The notes: generated by a model from the sequence alone, not told the origin. A stretch of DNA of 64,000 nt from Jaltomata sinuosa (GCA_003996215.1 QJPP01001730.1:62001-126000); one strand, 5' to 3'; numbered from the stretch's first letter, positions 1 through 11,639 are shown. A program made the numbers and translations.

Positions 1-1300
1 AACTTGAATTAGGATTAGGACTTGAACTTGAATTTGGAATTAGGTTCTTGAACCTTAGTTTTTTTTAGTTAAGCTTTTTTAAGTTAAGTTTGTTAGTTTT
101 GAGTTGAGAATTAATTTTCAACTTTAGGAATGATTTTTTGAACTTGAATTTTGAACTTGAATTTAGAATTAGGACTTGAACTTGAATTTGGAACTTTAAT
201 TTGGAACTTTAATTAGGATTAGGACTAGAACTTGAATTTGGAATTAGGTTCTTGAACCTTAGATTTTTTAAGTTAAACTTTTTTAAGTTAAGTTTGTTAG
301 TTTTGAGTTGAGAATTAGTTTTCAACTTTAGGAATGATTTTTTGAACTTGAATTAGGAATTTGAATTTGGAATTAGGACTTGAACTTGAATTTGAAACTT
401 TAATTTGGAACTTGAATTAGGATTATGACTTGAATTTGAAATTATGTTCTTGAATCTTAGTTTTTTTAAGTTAAGCTTTTTTAAGTTAAGTTTGTTAGTT
501 TTGAGTTGAGAATTAGTTTTCAACTTTAGGAATGATTTTTTGAACTTGAATTAGGAATTTGAATTTGGAATTAGGACTTGAACTTGAATTTGAAACTTTA
601 ATTTGGAACTTGAATTAGGATTATGACTTGAATTTGAAATTATGTTCTTGAATCTTAGTTTTTTTAAGTTAAACTTTTTTTAGTTAAGTTTGTTAGTTTT
701 GAGTTGAGAATTAGTTTTCAACTTTAGGAATGATTTTTAACAAACGTGAAGTGGTTGGTCTTGATTTGGAATTAGGTTCTTCAACTCTAAGTTTTTTAAG
801 TAAGACTTTTTTTAGAGTTACAGTTTATGAACCTTTAGTTTGGCTTGCATAAATAGTTGTGAACCTTAGTTTGGCTGTGCTTAGTTTGTGAACTCCTTAG
901 TTTAGGCTTGCTATTAGTTTGTGAACCTTAGTTTAAGCTTGCTAATTAGTTTGTGAACCTTAGTTTAGGCTTGCTATTAGTTTGTGAACCTTAGTTTAGG
1001 CTTGCTATTAGTTTGTGAATTAGATTATTAACTTGAATTTGAGAACTTTGAATTTGAAATAGGTTGTTGAATTAGTTTTGAGTTTTGTTTTAGAATCTTG
1101 AATTGGTATTTAACTTTAACTTTTTGAATTAGGTTCTTGAATCTAAGTTTTTTTAAGTTAAGTTTTTTTAAAGTTAAGTTTGTTAGTTTAAATTGTTAGT
1201 CTTTGTGAACCTTAGTTTAGGTTAATGTTTGCTATTAGTTTTCAACTTTAGGTTAGTGTTAGTTTTGAATTAGTTTCTTGAATTTGAAAATTTTGAATTA
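1..1300. repeat. AT-rich minisatellite, about 200-bp units
   Basis: The block is built of TTGAACTTGAATTTGG / TTAAGTTAAG words. The phrase starting GTTGAGAATTA recurs near 104, 306, 504 and 703, giving a period of about 200 bp for at least three copies. It then decays into shorter CCTTAGTTTAGGCTTGCTA repeats of about 33 bp around 880-1015. It lies just upstream of the CACTA TNPA-like reading frame. No coding potential is visible. Confidence 0.8.
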
Positions 1301-2060
1301 GTTTTGGGTTATGCATACAGATGTCGTCAGGTGATGGTGATTGAGGTCGTCCTAGTAAAACTAGTACTAGCAAGTCTAGTAAGTCTAGGAAGAGATCTAG
1401 GAGGCTTATAGAGCATGACGATATTTCAGGTCGTCTTTCATCTTCGCCACAGATTCGCTCTACTCCATCAGTGTCTGTCCCCTATGGCACTGGAAATCCC
1501 GTAGATTATCATGGTCCTAGACCCACTACTTCTAATCATCACATGACTTTCATGCCTACACATCACTACTTCTCTATGCCTCCGCCACATGGCAGCGGGA
1601 CTACCAGATTACCATCTTCTACGCCATCCCTACGTGATTCTTCTTCCCTCCACTTATCAAGCTTGCGACTTAGAGATACCAGCTCTGAGTCTGACACACA
1701 GACCTCTACACCCCCATTGACTCAGCGTTATAGACTTTCGTCATTACCTGCATCAACACTTTCTGAGGAGGAAGAGGGCGACGTGAATCTGAGACCCGGT
1801 GAGCATGACGCCATTGGTAGAGTCATGATTCGCCCTGAAGGATCATCGTAAGTTTTTTTCTAATTAATTGATAAGTTTGTTTTTTCATATTAATTAATCA
1901 TTTATCACTGTATGCTTATTATGTTCTTTACAGGTGGTATCCCACAAAAGAGCCCCGACGTGCTCTAAAGGAGGCAGTTAGGAGGCTTTTTACAGAACCT
2001 TGGACCTCCTGGTCAGAGATTCCAAGATCGATCCAACATGCCATGTTTGATGAGTTTAAG

Positions 2061-2076
2061 GTATATATATATACTA

Positions 2077-2128
<52 letters not shown>

Positions 2129-2161
2129 CTTTTCATAATATACATACATATATATATATAT
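2061..2161. repeat. (TA)n microsatellite in TNPA-like intron 2
   Basis: A nearly pure TA/AT dinucleotide run fills most of the second intron of the TNPA-like pseudogene. A second run of the same type lies at about 2738-2792 at the start of its fourth intron. Confidence 0.9.
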
Positions 2162-2744
2162 CATCTAATACTAATCATTTCTTTCTTTTAGACAATGTGT
2201 ACTTGGAAGCGAAAGTACAATAAGATCATTTCCACTACTTTCGCGAGGAAGGCCAGTGCTAGGCTACGGCAATGGCTTAAAAAAATTTGGGATAGTAAGA
2301 AGTGTGGATCTTGGCTTCTACCTCATCTTCATGAGCAGCTTCAGAAGTATTGACATTCGGAAGAGTTCAAAACATTTGTCTGAACAAGGCAAGAAAGCCA
2401 GAGGCAGTGTTAAAGGTGGATCGTTGCACACTATGAGCACAAAGAGTGTAGTGGACATTGCAAGAGATATGGTAAGTAATAATATAACCTTTTAACTTAT
2501 ATATATGTTTATATAAACTTGATTAAATAATATTAATTATATTACTTTATTATGTTAAATTTATTTTATTTGCAGGAGAAGGACTTGGGGTGCCCTCCGA
2601 CTCAGGCTGAGCTCTTTAAGAAAGGCCACATACGAGAAAAAAAAATGAGTCAGATCCAGATGTATGGGCCGAGCAGAGGGCTCAAAACGCCTATGTAAGT
2701 TTTAAAGTTTAAATATAATAAAGTACTAACATATATATAGTGAT

Positions 2745-2796
<52 letters not shown>

Positions 2797-2799
2797 GTT

Positions 2800-3975
2800 T
2801 TCAACTTTAGGAATAATTTTTTGAACTAGAATTAGGTTGGTTCTTGAATTTGGAATTATGTTCTGAATTAGATTATTGATTTTAATTTGGGAACTTAGAA
2901 TTTGAAATAGGTTGTTAAATTAGTTTTGAATTTTTGTTTTAGAATCTTGAATTAGTATTTAACTTTAACGCTTTTAAATTAGGTATTGAATCTTAGTTTT
3001 TTTTAAGTTAAGCTTTTTAAAAGTTAGTTTGTAGTCTTGAGTTAAGAATTAATTTTCACTTTAGGAATGATTTTTTGAACTAGAATTAGGTTGGTTCTTG
3101 AATTTGGAATTATGTCCTTGAATTAGATTATTGACTTGAATTGGGAACTTTGAATTTGAAATAGGTTGTTGAATTAGTTTTGAGTTTTGTTTTAGAATCT
3201 TGAATTAGTATTTAACTTGAACCTTTTGAATTAGGTTCTTGAATCTTAGTGTTTTTAAGTTATGTTTTTTTAAGTTAAATTTGTTAGTTTTGAGTTAAGA
3301 ATTAGTTTTCAACTTTAGGAATGATTTTTTGAACTAGAATTAGGTTGGTTCTTGAATTTGGAATTATGTTCTTGAATTAGATTATTGACTTGAATTTGAG
3401 AACTTTGAATTTGAAATAGGTGGTTGAATTAGTTTTGAGTTTTGTTTTAGAATCTTGAATTAGTATTTAACTTTAACCTTTTGAATTAGGTTCTTGAATC
3501 TTAGTTTTTTAAAGTTAAGTTTTTTTAAGTTAAGTTTGTTAGTTTTGAGTTAAGAATTAGTTTTCAACTTTAGAAATGATTTTTTGAACTAGAATTAGGT
3601 TGGTTCTTGAATTTGGAATTATGTTCTTGAATTAGATTATTGACTTGAATTTGGAAACTTTGAATTTGAAATAGGTTGTTGAATTAGTTTTGAGTTTTGT
3701 TTGAGAATCTTGAATTAGTATTTAACTTTAACCTTTTGAATTATGTTCTTGAATCTTAGTTTTTTAAGTTAAATTTTTTTAAGTTAAGTTTATTAGTTTT
3801 GAGTTAAGAATTCGTTTTCAACTTTAGGAATGATTTTTTGAACTAGAATTAGGTTGGTTCTTGAATTTGGAATTATGTTCTTGAATTAGATTATTGACTT
3901 GAATTTGGGAACTTTGAATTTGAAATAGGTTGTTGAATTAGTTTTGAGTTTTGTTTTAGAATCTTGAATTAGTAT
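2800..3975. repeat. Minisatellite, about 254-bp units, inside TNPA-like intron 4
   Basis: The word TTGAACTAGA begins at 2821, 3075, 3329, 3585 and 3838, so the spacing is 253-256 bp across about 4.6 copies. Units are highly similar and share vocabulary (AACTTTAGGAATGATTTTTTGAAC) with the repeat upstream of the gene at 1-1300. The array accounts for almost all of the 1.3-kb intron. Confidence 0.88.
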
Positions 3976-4749
3976 ATATATATATTATGTATATATTATA
4001 ATTTTTATTTTTTTATATGCAGAATGAGCTTGGACGTGTTTTGTCTGAGTATAGCCAAACTCAGCAAGGTTTGGGCTTGCCGACCGAGCCTACAAATGAG
4101 GAAGCCACTCAAATATGGACCGAAAAAGTGGCAGGGAGCAGACAAAAGGGGAGAGTCTATGGTCTAGGCTCGAGGAATGATTTGTGATGAATCCAGGCAG
4201 GGCTGGATGGTATTTGATCCTCGCGCCAGGCTGAGGCGGTTGATGGGGTCCAACTTGCACATATGTCGCAGCAGATCGCAGATCTTACTAGGGCCTTGGC
4301 AGAATCCGAGAGAAAACTGACTGAGACCACTGATGATCTGTCCAAAACCGTCCAGGCTCTTCGAGAAGAAATGTCATCCTTTGTTGGTCGTCGCCGTCGT
4401 AGTATAAATCCTACTCCTTCCTCCTCATCATCAAGTGACGAAGTTACTGAGACTACTGAAAATGAGGAGGAGTTTGTGGATACTACCCCCATTAGGATTT
4501 CCCCATTTTCTTCTATAGTTTGACACAATTTGACATTTTTTGACACTTTTGGACACTTTTTTTAAATGTTAATACTTTATAGGTCCTTTTGGTGGATCTT
4601 TTATGTGATTAGTAGATTTTTACTTTGTTTTTAGTTTGTTATTGATGTTTTTATTATTTTATGAATTGTAATTGCTGGTTTGGGCTGTATTGAATAGGTT
4701 TTTGAAATGGCAGGTGGTGCATATTGAAAATGCAGATTTTTGCTGCTGG

Positions 4750-5056
4750 AAAAAATGCAGAAAAGCGACGGACAACGTCTCTTTTATCCGTCGCTTTTCT
4801 GGAATTTTTTAAAAAATTTCCAAGAAAAAGCGACGGACAGCGTCGCTTTTCTGGAAAAAATTTACCAGGAAAAGCGACGTTGTCCGTCGCTTTTCTGGAA
4901 AAATGGAAAAAAAATCGTCGCTTTTTACTTGGCGACGCAATTCGTCGCTTTTGGAAAAGCGACAGGCCATTTTCCCACGGTAGTGAGGCCGTCGCTTTTC
5001 CGTTGCTTTTGGCTAAAAAAGCGACAGTCAGCGTCGCTTTTGGCCGTCTCTTTTTG
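4750..5056. repeat. CACTA subterminal GCGAC repeats
   Basis: More than a dozen copies of AAAAGCGAC or its complement GTCGCTTTT occur in both orientations, several arranged as hairpins (for example around 4755-4800, 4830-4855 and 4870-4895). In CACTA elements such arrays are the binding sites of the TNPA-type protein. They stop just before the terminal inverted repeat. Confidence 0.85.
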
Positions 5057-5073
5057 GCCTTTTTTTAGTAGTG
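5057..5073 (-). repeat. CACTA terminal inverted repeat (right end)
   Basis: On the minus strand these 17 bases begin with CACTACTAAAAAAAGG, the standard start of Solanaceae CACTA elements. The GCGAC repeats end here and an unrelated sequence class begins, so this is the transposon boundary. Confidence 0.85.
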
Positions 5074-5718
5074 ATAGAATGACAGGAGGATTCATGTTTA
5101 GGCCTTCGGGAACAGAGTTTGGAGAGATATTGTATTGTTGACTGGTTGTTGGATAGAGAATGATAGGGTCGGGCGACGTGTTCATTTCGGGTTTGGTTAT
5201 ACTTGTGAACTTGTGTGAGATGCTAGATTCCAGGGAACTAGATTATTGGGTAGGTTCGGAAAACCAAAAATATTATGAGTAAACCAAGTTATAGTGGGCT
5301 TCCGGGAACAATTCAATTAAAGGGAATGGGGCGAACAAGAAGGGTTTGGAGCCTCAATGTTAGGGGATGTTTTTTCTGGACTGTGTTTGTCTTAAAAGAA
5401 GGGTTTCGAGATTGATGTATCGACTGAATAGGTGTCTAGAGTGATAACCGAAAATTAGTCTTCGGACTGGATTTCAAAGTTGGGGTTATGGACCCGATTT
5501 TCGAGTAGGTGATGATTATTTGTTTACCCAAATGCAATGTGTGTGCATATAACTATCGTTTAGTATTGTATGTGTATTGCATGGTTTATGAATTGAAAAT
5601 ATGAATGTCTAAGTGTCCAGGTGTCAATTATGTGAAATGAACTTGGTTTGGTTGCTTGTTGGTTTACAAATGTGATGTTGCTCATTAATTATTGACTTGT
5701 TGAACTGTGTATGACATT

Positions 5719-5875
5719 CGGTTGGCTCGGGTACCACGCTTGATACAGGATACATATTAGTTGGCTCGGGTACTACGTCTGGTACGAGATACGTATCGGT
5801 TGCCCCGGGTACCACCCTTGGTACAGGTTCTATATCGGTTGGCTCGGGTACCACACTTGGTACAAGTTTAATTTC
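5719..5875 (+). repeat. Four-unit tandem repeat with GGTACC core, about 39 bp
   Basis: Units start near 5719, 5759, 5797 and 5836, each reading like CGGTTGGCTCGGGTACCAC followed by TTGGTACGGG. A three-unit relative lies at 7652-7766, in the second copy of the surrounding sequence. Confidence 0.8.
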
Positions 5876-7651
5876 ACTTATTGATTGTATTTATCGATGG
5901 TTCCATGAGTGGACCAAGTTGATTGTTGAACTGTGTTTGTTGTATATTGGTCCACAAGAGGCTAGGTGGTTGTACTTAAATGTGGCGTTGGTCCTTGTGT
6001 AGATCGAAAATTGCATGTTAAACACTTAGGTGTGGTTCTAGGGATTCTTGGTTGGTCTGAATTATTTAAAAAGTGTATATACTTACTGTTATTGTATATT
6101 ATTACACTGGTTTTTGAACCTGTTACATGTGATTGGTAAGCTAGAAGGAAGACTTAGAGTCTAGTTATATTGTTGGTTTGTTATTACATGTTAAGTATTG
6201 TCCTAGGAATCTTTGGGTGATCCGGACACGTGTAAGTGGTAGCATAAATGTATGTGGTCTAGTTACGGGGTAGTTAGGCATACTTCGGGTTGTGGATTCA
6301 TAGTGATTGACTTGGATAATAGGATGATATTTGGGGTCTGGGCCTAGTTTTTCGAATTAGTATTAAGTATGAATTGGGAATTCTAAGTGTTCGTGTAACG
6401 ACCGGTCCGTCGTTATGGATAAGCCTTTCGTGCAAAATTTTGGGTTAGAAAACTTTCGAGTTTAGGAGTTAAAAAATTTGGGCTAGGCTAGTCTCGGACA
6501 ATTTCTAAGCAAGGTGTGGTCTAGGACAGTCTGAGTAAGGATTAGGCAATGTATCTTGTGTTGAGCTAGTTTTTCCGTTAGCTAAGACGTTAAGGAGTCC
6601 GAGGGACTTTTCAAAAATAAATTCGGGGTAAGTAGAACTCCCGGTATCAAGGTTGACATGAAGGGGTTTGTTCTGAAATATCAGGATTTAAGGTGTGTTG
6701 TAAAATGGACACTTTTGAGAGATTTTTCGAGGTTTTGTCTCGTGTCAGTCGCTATAGCATTTGACACTGCGCTACCGTGGTGACCGCTATAGCAGAGAAA
6801 TTCTCGTTATAGAGGAAGTCAACGTCGGTCAGCACCGCCATAACGGTCGATTCCGCTATGACGGCACCGCTATAGCGGTGTACGGACCGCTATAGCAGAC
6901 TAACTCGTGATTAATGCTTAAACTTTCCCAAAAACATTCAGAATTTCTCAAGAACGTTTTAGGGAATGGCAAAGGTGATTTTGGCAATTCCAAGGTTGTT
7001 TTTCGCCAAAATTCATCCTAGAGGTAAGGATTTCGCTCCCCTAACTTAGTACTATATTTACTACGTAGTTGAATAGTTAACTACGGAATTGGGGGAAGGT
7101 TTGGATTATCCCAAGAATGTAGAATCCGAGGGAAAAGGGGATTCTAGGTTGTGTAATTTTTGGGTTATGTTTATTATCGCTTATGCATGTTAGAAATAAC
7201 ATTATTCGCTAAATGTAACCGTAAAAATAGTAGTTTAGGGCGAATTAGCGGTGGAAAAGCCCGAGAATGAGTGAAATGATTATGGTTTGGCCTGAAAATT
7301 GGAATTTTACATAATCCAGGTAATTTTAGGTCATCAGACTGATTTTAGTATATTGTGTACTTATTTTTAGACCAAGAGCAAGCGAAAGCTTCCGGAAATG
7401 GGAAGGCTCCGATCCAGTAAGGTTTTAGGCTATTCAATGTAGGTGATGGTTATTGTCTTACCAAATGCAATGTATATACATGTAACTATAGCTTAGTACT
7501 GTATGTGCTTTCATGCCTAGGAAAGAAAGTTATAAATATCCAAGTATTTGGGGTGTCAATTATGTGAAATGAAATTGAGTACTGCTTGTTGATTTTACAA
7601 GAGTGTTTTCTGTTTATTTAAATATTGAATGTTGGCTTTGTGTGATATTTG

Positions 7652-7766
7652 ATTGGCTCAGGTACCACGCCTGGTATGGAATACTAACGGTTGGCTCGGG
7701 TACCACGCCTAGTACGGGTTCTATATCAGTTGGCTCGGGTACCACACTTGGTACGGGTTTAATTAT
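7652..7766 (+). repeat. Three-unit tandem repeat related to 5719-5875
   Basis: The same GGTTGGCTCGGGTACCACG units are present, but three instead of four. Flanking sequence on both sides also matches the first block, showing that a longer segment was duplicated and unit number changed afterwards. Confidence 0.78.
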
Positions 7767-7970
7767 GCATTATTGGTTGTGTTTGTCGAAGGTTCCATGA
7801 GTGGACCGAGTTGATTTCTTGATTTGTGATTGTGTATGTTGGTCCTGCAAAGGTCGGGTTGTTACACTTAAATGTGGGGTTGATCCTGGGGTGGATCGGG
7901 CATTGTATGTTAACACTAGGTGTTGGTCTAGGGATCTATAGTTGGTCCGGATAATCATAAATATTTTTTC

Positions 7971-8484
7971 AACTTTTTCATAGTTTTTATCTTTCAATAT
8001 ATTATTTCAAGTTTAAATTTAGAATTTTAAATGGTCCAATAAGTCTTTTTACAACCTATAGATATTAGTAACTCAAATAAAGCCCAAATCAATACGAATG
8101 TTAACAAAAGATTATTCAATCCAACACTAGGAATGACAATCATGTTAGATCTTTATTCTTTAATTTTACACAAATACATAAACTAATTTATTTTTCTGTT
8201 TAATATTTAGTCATGTAGTTAATACTTATTAGACTTATTTTAGCATGACTTAATACTTTTAAATTATGATTATTTTTATTATGACTTATTAATATGCAAT
8301 ATTTATTCTATGCGATTTCATTATTTTTTGGTTGAATATTTTATTGTCATCACTCACTTCATAAATTTCAAATAAAGTGAATATATTTTGTGTTATTTTT
8401 TTAAGAAATACATTAGATAGTTGTATTTTGCTCGGACTAAAGAAATATTTGAAGCATTTAATTATATGTTTGTATGAAGACTTT
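7971..8484. other. AT-rich stretch without recognisable content
   Basis: About 500 bp of A/T-rich sequence. No open frame of note, no inverted repeats long enough to call, and no match to a family I recognise. Confidence 0.6.
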
Positions 8485-8640
8485 ACCAAAAAAATCGAAA
8501 AACCCGAGAAAACCAAAAAAAATCTAGGTTGGAAAACCCGACTTTTATTGATTTGGTTTGGTTTATAAATTTAAAAACCCGACACTAATGGTTTGGTATT
8601 TAAAAAATCTGAACCAACCCGGTCCATGTATACCCCTAGC
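8485..8640. repeat. Short dispersed repeat rich in AACCCGA / GGTTTGG
   Basis: The segment alternates AAAACCCGA and TTTGGTTTGG words and ends in TGTATACCCCTAGCTG, a phrase typical of short dispersed repeats in dicot genomes. The related style CGGTTTTGC / AACCGATAA occurs at 16695-16862. Class (MITE or SINE) is not settled. Confidence 0.4.
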
Positions 8641-9030
8641 TGTAGGTGCAAGGGCGGCAACCCCTCCCCTACCCCAGGATCCGATTGAGGAGGAAGTTGA
8701 GGTTGTTGTTGAGGAGGGTGCAGAACAGGAGGAGGCGGCACCTGCTGGAGGTGCAGGCCTTTCCTCTATATTGCCTGAGGCATTTCAGCAAGTGTGAACT
8801 TTTTTGAGTGGGCTGGTGGGTGCTGCAGCCACACCCACGGATAGTGCAGATCAGGTTCCAAGCACCCAGCCAGCGGTTGCAACGTCTCCTAGGATGGATG
8901 CGGCGTGGGGTACTGATGACTTCTTCCATCCGATGCTAGATCCGGTTATAACTGGGAATGAGCATGAGATGCTGATTAAGTTCTTGAAACTGAAACCTCC
9001 TACGTTTCAGGGTACTGAGAAAGATTATAA
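8641..9030 (+). pseudogene. Ty3/Gypsy retrotransposon gag fragment
   Basis: The frame reads an acidic/Ala-rich stretch, then a stop at about 8796-8798, then SGLVGAAATPTDSADQVP and finally FLKLKPPTFQGTEKD near 8980-9027. The last phrase is the hallmark start of the retrotransposon gag domain in plant Ty3/Gypsy elements (a phrase of the type FLKLxPPxFxG). It breaks off at the junction with an unrelated LINE fragment. It is a dead scrap; no protease, RT or integrase follows. Confidence 0.72.
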
Positions 9031-9850
9031 TATTTCTTCCTTTTGCTGGTACTATTCTTATGCTATGAAATTGAAAATCACCTGCAAAAACAAAAGCTAG
9101 GTTAGTGAAAAAATCAGCAAGAGTATTACCTTTCTGAAGGGAGTGTATTACTCTTACTGATAGGCCACTCATCAAGGTTCTAATGGAGTTAACCTTCATT
9201 GTTACACTCCATGGAACCTCCCATTCACCCTTTAGATTTGGACCATAATCTATGAGTCAGATTCCACAATAATCTGATGAATGCAATTCTCTCTACAATA
9301 AATTAAACATTCTCTAATTGCTATAGCTTCACCCACCAGACTTGCTGTATCATGAATTCTTAAACCTTTAGCAATCACGAGTTCTCCTTTTGGGTTTCTT
9401 ATACAAATGAACTAGGTCTTGGATTGCCTTTGGAGGCACATCAGTGTTTCCTTTTAGCCAATAATTAGGAGGAGGCAACCATCTCACCACTCTTATCACA
9501 CTACTTTTCCTATACCTTTGTATAATATCTACAATACTGGCCCAATTTCTTTCTTGTAGCTCCATGTTGTACTTTAACTTGATGTATTTAATAATGATAT
9601 CATCAATTTTCCAGTAGACCTTTTTATCATGATAAGAACCTCATGTAATCTTGTGTTTCTTCTCTTCAACAAAAACCGCAAAATAAGCATTGGTACCATC
9701 TTGCAAACAACCCTTAGAACATTACCTTTAATCTTTCTCCACACCCTCACACTTTGTTTTAGATTTAGTCTTTGATCAATAATTCCCACTGCTCCACAAT
9801 AGTGTTCCCACACTTTCTTTGCCACAATGCTCCACTTTGAGTGAGTCCCC
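9031..9850 (-). pseudogene. LINE fragment: zinc-binding RT tail and RNase H region, decayed
   Basis: Read on the minus strand from 9850 downward, the first frame resembles the zinc-binding tail of plant L1-type reverse transcriptases (VWEHYCGAVGI, VWRKIKGNVLR, LKRRNTRLHE). Next comes WLPPPNYWLKGNTDVPPKA at about 9400-9460, the linker that opens the RNase H domain in these elements (PP.....KLNTDG in intact copies). Then RNase H-like pieces end in HSLQKGNTLADF near 9105. Many stops and frame shifts are present. The order matches the C-terminal third of an L1-type LINE; the rest is absent. Confidence 0.7.
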
Positions 9851-10199
9851 CTTTGTGATTTTTTTTTTGTACTTTTGCCAAATTTATTGGAAAAAGAAGC
9901 TAGCTAAGGTCTCATTTGTTAGATTCCCCCCGCCCCCCTCTTTCACTGTAAGTGAGTCCCTCTTTATAATTTTTTTTGAGTAATGCTAAATAGCACAATT
10001 ACTTTTGCCATAACTTGATACAACTCTAGTAAAAAGTCTATAATGTCCGAAAGTAAAATTGACTCCAAACTATTTATTTTTCCTCCAAAGTTCCCTCCAA
10101 GCCATTATCTTCAATCCCATCCTAGTATTCCCTAACCCCTAACACCCCCCGCCCTGCTCGTCCCCACCCCTCCTTTACCATTTATCTTTCATTACTGAC

Positions 10200-10898
10200 A
10201 CACACTCTACCCACTAAATTATTTTATTTTTCAATATATTAATTTACATGCCTATTAATTTTTATCTTGGAGTAGTTTTATATCCTACATGGAAGTATTT
10301 ATAATTCTTCATTTTTATTATCTCTTTTACTCTTACTAATATTTTTTTATATATAATAATTAATTTTAAGTTTATTACTTTATTATACATAAATTATAAA
10401 TAATTAAATTAATTAAGTAACCATCATACTTATATTCATTAAGAAAGAAATAAACTTGATTATTTTACTTTAAAATATTATACGCAGTTAAAGTTAATAA
10501 AAACATTGTTTTGAACAAAATATTATAATTGAGTTGTCATATTAATTATGAAAATTTTAAAAATAAATAATAAAAATAAAAAAAGTGTAAAAAAAACCTC
10601 AACATATGAAATAACCTTGGAACTGGTAACCGAATACTTATTTATAAAAATAATGTAGAATATATTAAATAAATTAAAAATAATTTTTTTTAATGAAAAT
10701 AGAAATATTAGGAAAACTTTTACAACATATAAAATGACCTTAAAACTAATAATTAAGTATATTTTTGCATAAAAATGTAATATTTAAAATATTAAGATCT
10801 AAAATATACATAAAATTAATTAAAAATAATATAGAATACACAAAATTAGTAAAAATAAAAATACAAAGGTGAAGAAGATGTGTGGATCGAATGTTGAC
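10200..10898. other. AT-rich stretch without recognisable content
   Basis: About 700 bp that are well over 75 percent A+T by eye, made of AATAAT / TTAAT runs. Nothing coding or structured could be supported. Confidence 0.6.
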
Positions 10899-11565
10899 AC
10901 AAATATTTAACTTAAATTCATAAATTGAATTGCTTGAATTTATATAATTTTAAGTATTATAAGATTGAATTAGGACTCAATTTGTACACTCAACAAATAG
11001 TCAATACAAATTTGACTTCAATTGAAATAAATTGAATTACTTAAATAAGGGTAAGAAGCAATTTCATTCATCTCTGAATGTACACCCAATGAATTATTGG
11101 ATCCATATTGATGCAATGCGGCCAGATGAAGAAGAGTGACGCCTACTAAAATAAAGGAGAATTTTGAAAAAAAAAGGCAGCATTGACATCAATTTATGTA
11201 ACTCTAAGTATTATAAGATTGAATTGAGATTCAATTTGTCGATGTAACAACTGGTCAACACAAATATTTGACTTTATTTAAAATTTTGAATTTAGACTCA
11301 ATTTGCGGATGTAACAATGAGTCAATATAGTGTTTTGACTTTAATTAAGAACTTGAACTGCTTCAATCTATATAACTCTAAGTATTATAAGATTGAATTG
11401 AAACTCAAATTGTAAATATAACAATAGTCATTATAATGTTTGACTTAATTAAAAAACTTAAAATTATTTTAATTTATGTAACTCTAAGTATTACTCACAT
11501 AACATTAAATTGAAACTCTATTTGTGGACGTATCAATCAATCAACTCTAATATTTGACTTCAATT
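10899..11565. repeat. Diverged tandem repeat with about 115-bp units
   Basis: The series AACTCTAAGTATTATAAGATT, GAATTGAGACTCAATTTG, a phrase like GGATGTAACAA, and AGTCAATA...TTTGACTTYAATTA recurs near 10910-11030, 11190-11290, 11290-11370, 11370-11450 and 11470-11570. Copies are clearly related but have drifted. One unit is interrupted at about 11040-11180 by other sequence. Confidence 0.7.
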
Positions 11566-11639
11566 AAACATTATAGGAGCAATCCATGTTGTCTGTTTCG
11601 CTCACACGCTCTTCTTAAACTTTTATTTACGTTCCCCTC

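Larger units (their letters stand above)
1321..4523 (+). pseudogene. Broken TNPA-like gene of a CACTA transposon (Ptta/En/Spm family)
   Basis: Five exon-like pieces can be joined: 1321-1847, 1934-2060, 2192-2471, 2576-2694 and 4023-4523, each with GT/AG borders and sensible reading-frame continuity. The order is a Ser/Thr/Pro-rich N-terminus, then a Trp-rich segment (WYPTKEPRRALKEAV, WTSWSEIP), then SVKGGSLHTMSTKS and DPDVWAEQRAQNAY. These are words of the plant transposase 24 (Ptta/En/Spm) family. The C-terminus is a short coiled segment followed by a Ser/Glu-rich tail. Lesions are visible: TGA eight codons after the first ATG, TGA near 2350 and a frame shift soon after, and another frame break around 4185-4260. 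The long fourth intron is a minisatellite. The family protein normally binds subterminal repeats; this copy should not be functional. Confidence 0.75.
1..5073 (+). mobile_element. CACTA (En/Spm) DNA transposon, right part, left end outside window
   Basis: The right end is marked by the inverted terminal sequence at 5057-5073, which reads CACTACTAAAAAAAGGC on the minus strand. Inside it lies a 300-bp block of short GCGAC repeats in both orientations, as in CACTA subterminal regions. Further in is a broken gene for a plant Ptta/En/Spm-type (TNPA-like) protein. The catalytic TNPD transposase is not in the window, so the left part must lie upstream of base 1 or be lost. A 3-bp target duplication would begin at 5074 (ATA) but cannot be checked without the left end. 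Family assignment is firm; autonomy is unlikely because of the broken gene. Confidence 0.82.
5100..7970. mobile_element. Non-coding LTR-retrotransposon-derived region (Ty3/Gypsy-like)
   Basis: No coding region is visible in this stretch. About 500 bp near 5500-6090 recur in diverged form at 7440-7960 in the same order, including the GGTACC tandem blocks and a segment beginning AATTATGTGAAATGAA. Between them, at about 6395, is the phrase GTGTAACGACCGGTCCGTCGTTAT, seen split here as TGTAACGACC plus GTCGTTAT, which resembles the start of Solanaceae Ty3/Gypsy LTRs. A GC-rich patch with repeated CGCTATAGC palindromes follows at 6740-6900. I infer one or two nested LTR fragments. Exact LTR ends, primer-binding site and target duplication were not found. 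Confidence 0.5.

Noticed and set aside
1928..2223. Tyr/Ile-rich open frames on both strands
   Set aside because: They are translations of a (TA)n microsatellite.
4724..5185. Overlapping open frames across the GCGAC repeats
   Set aside because: They arise from CACTA subterminal repeats, which lack stop codons. Repeated Ser-Val-Ala-Phe-Leu words merely reflect the repeat.
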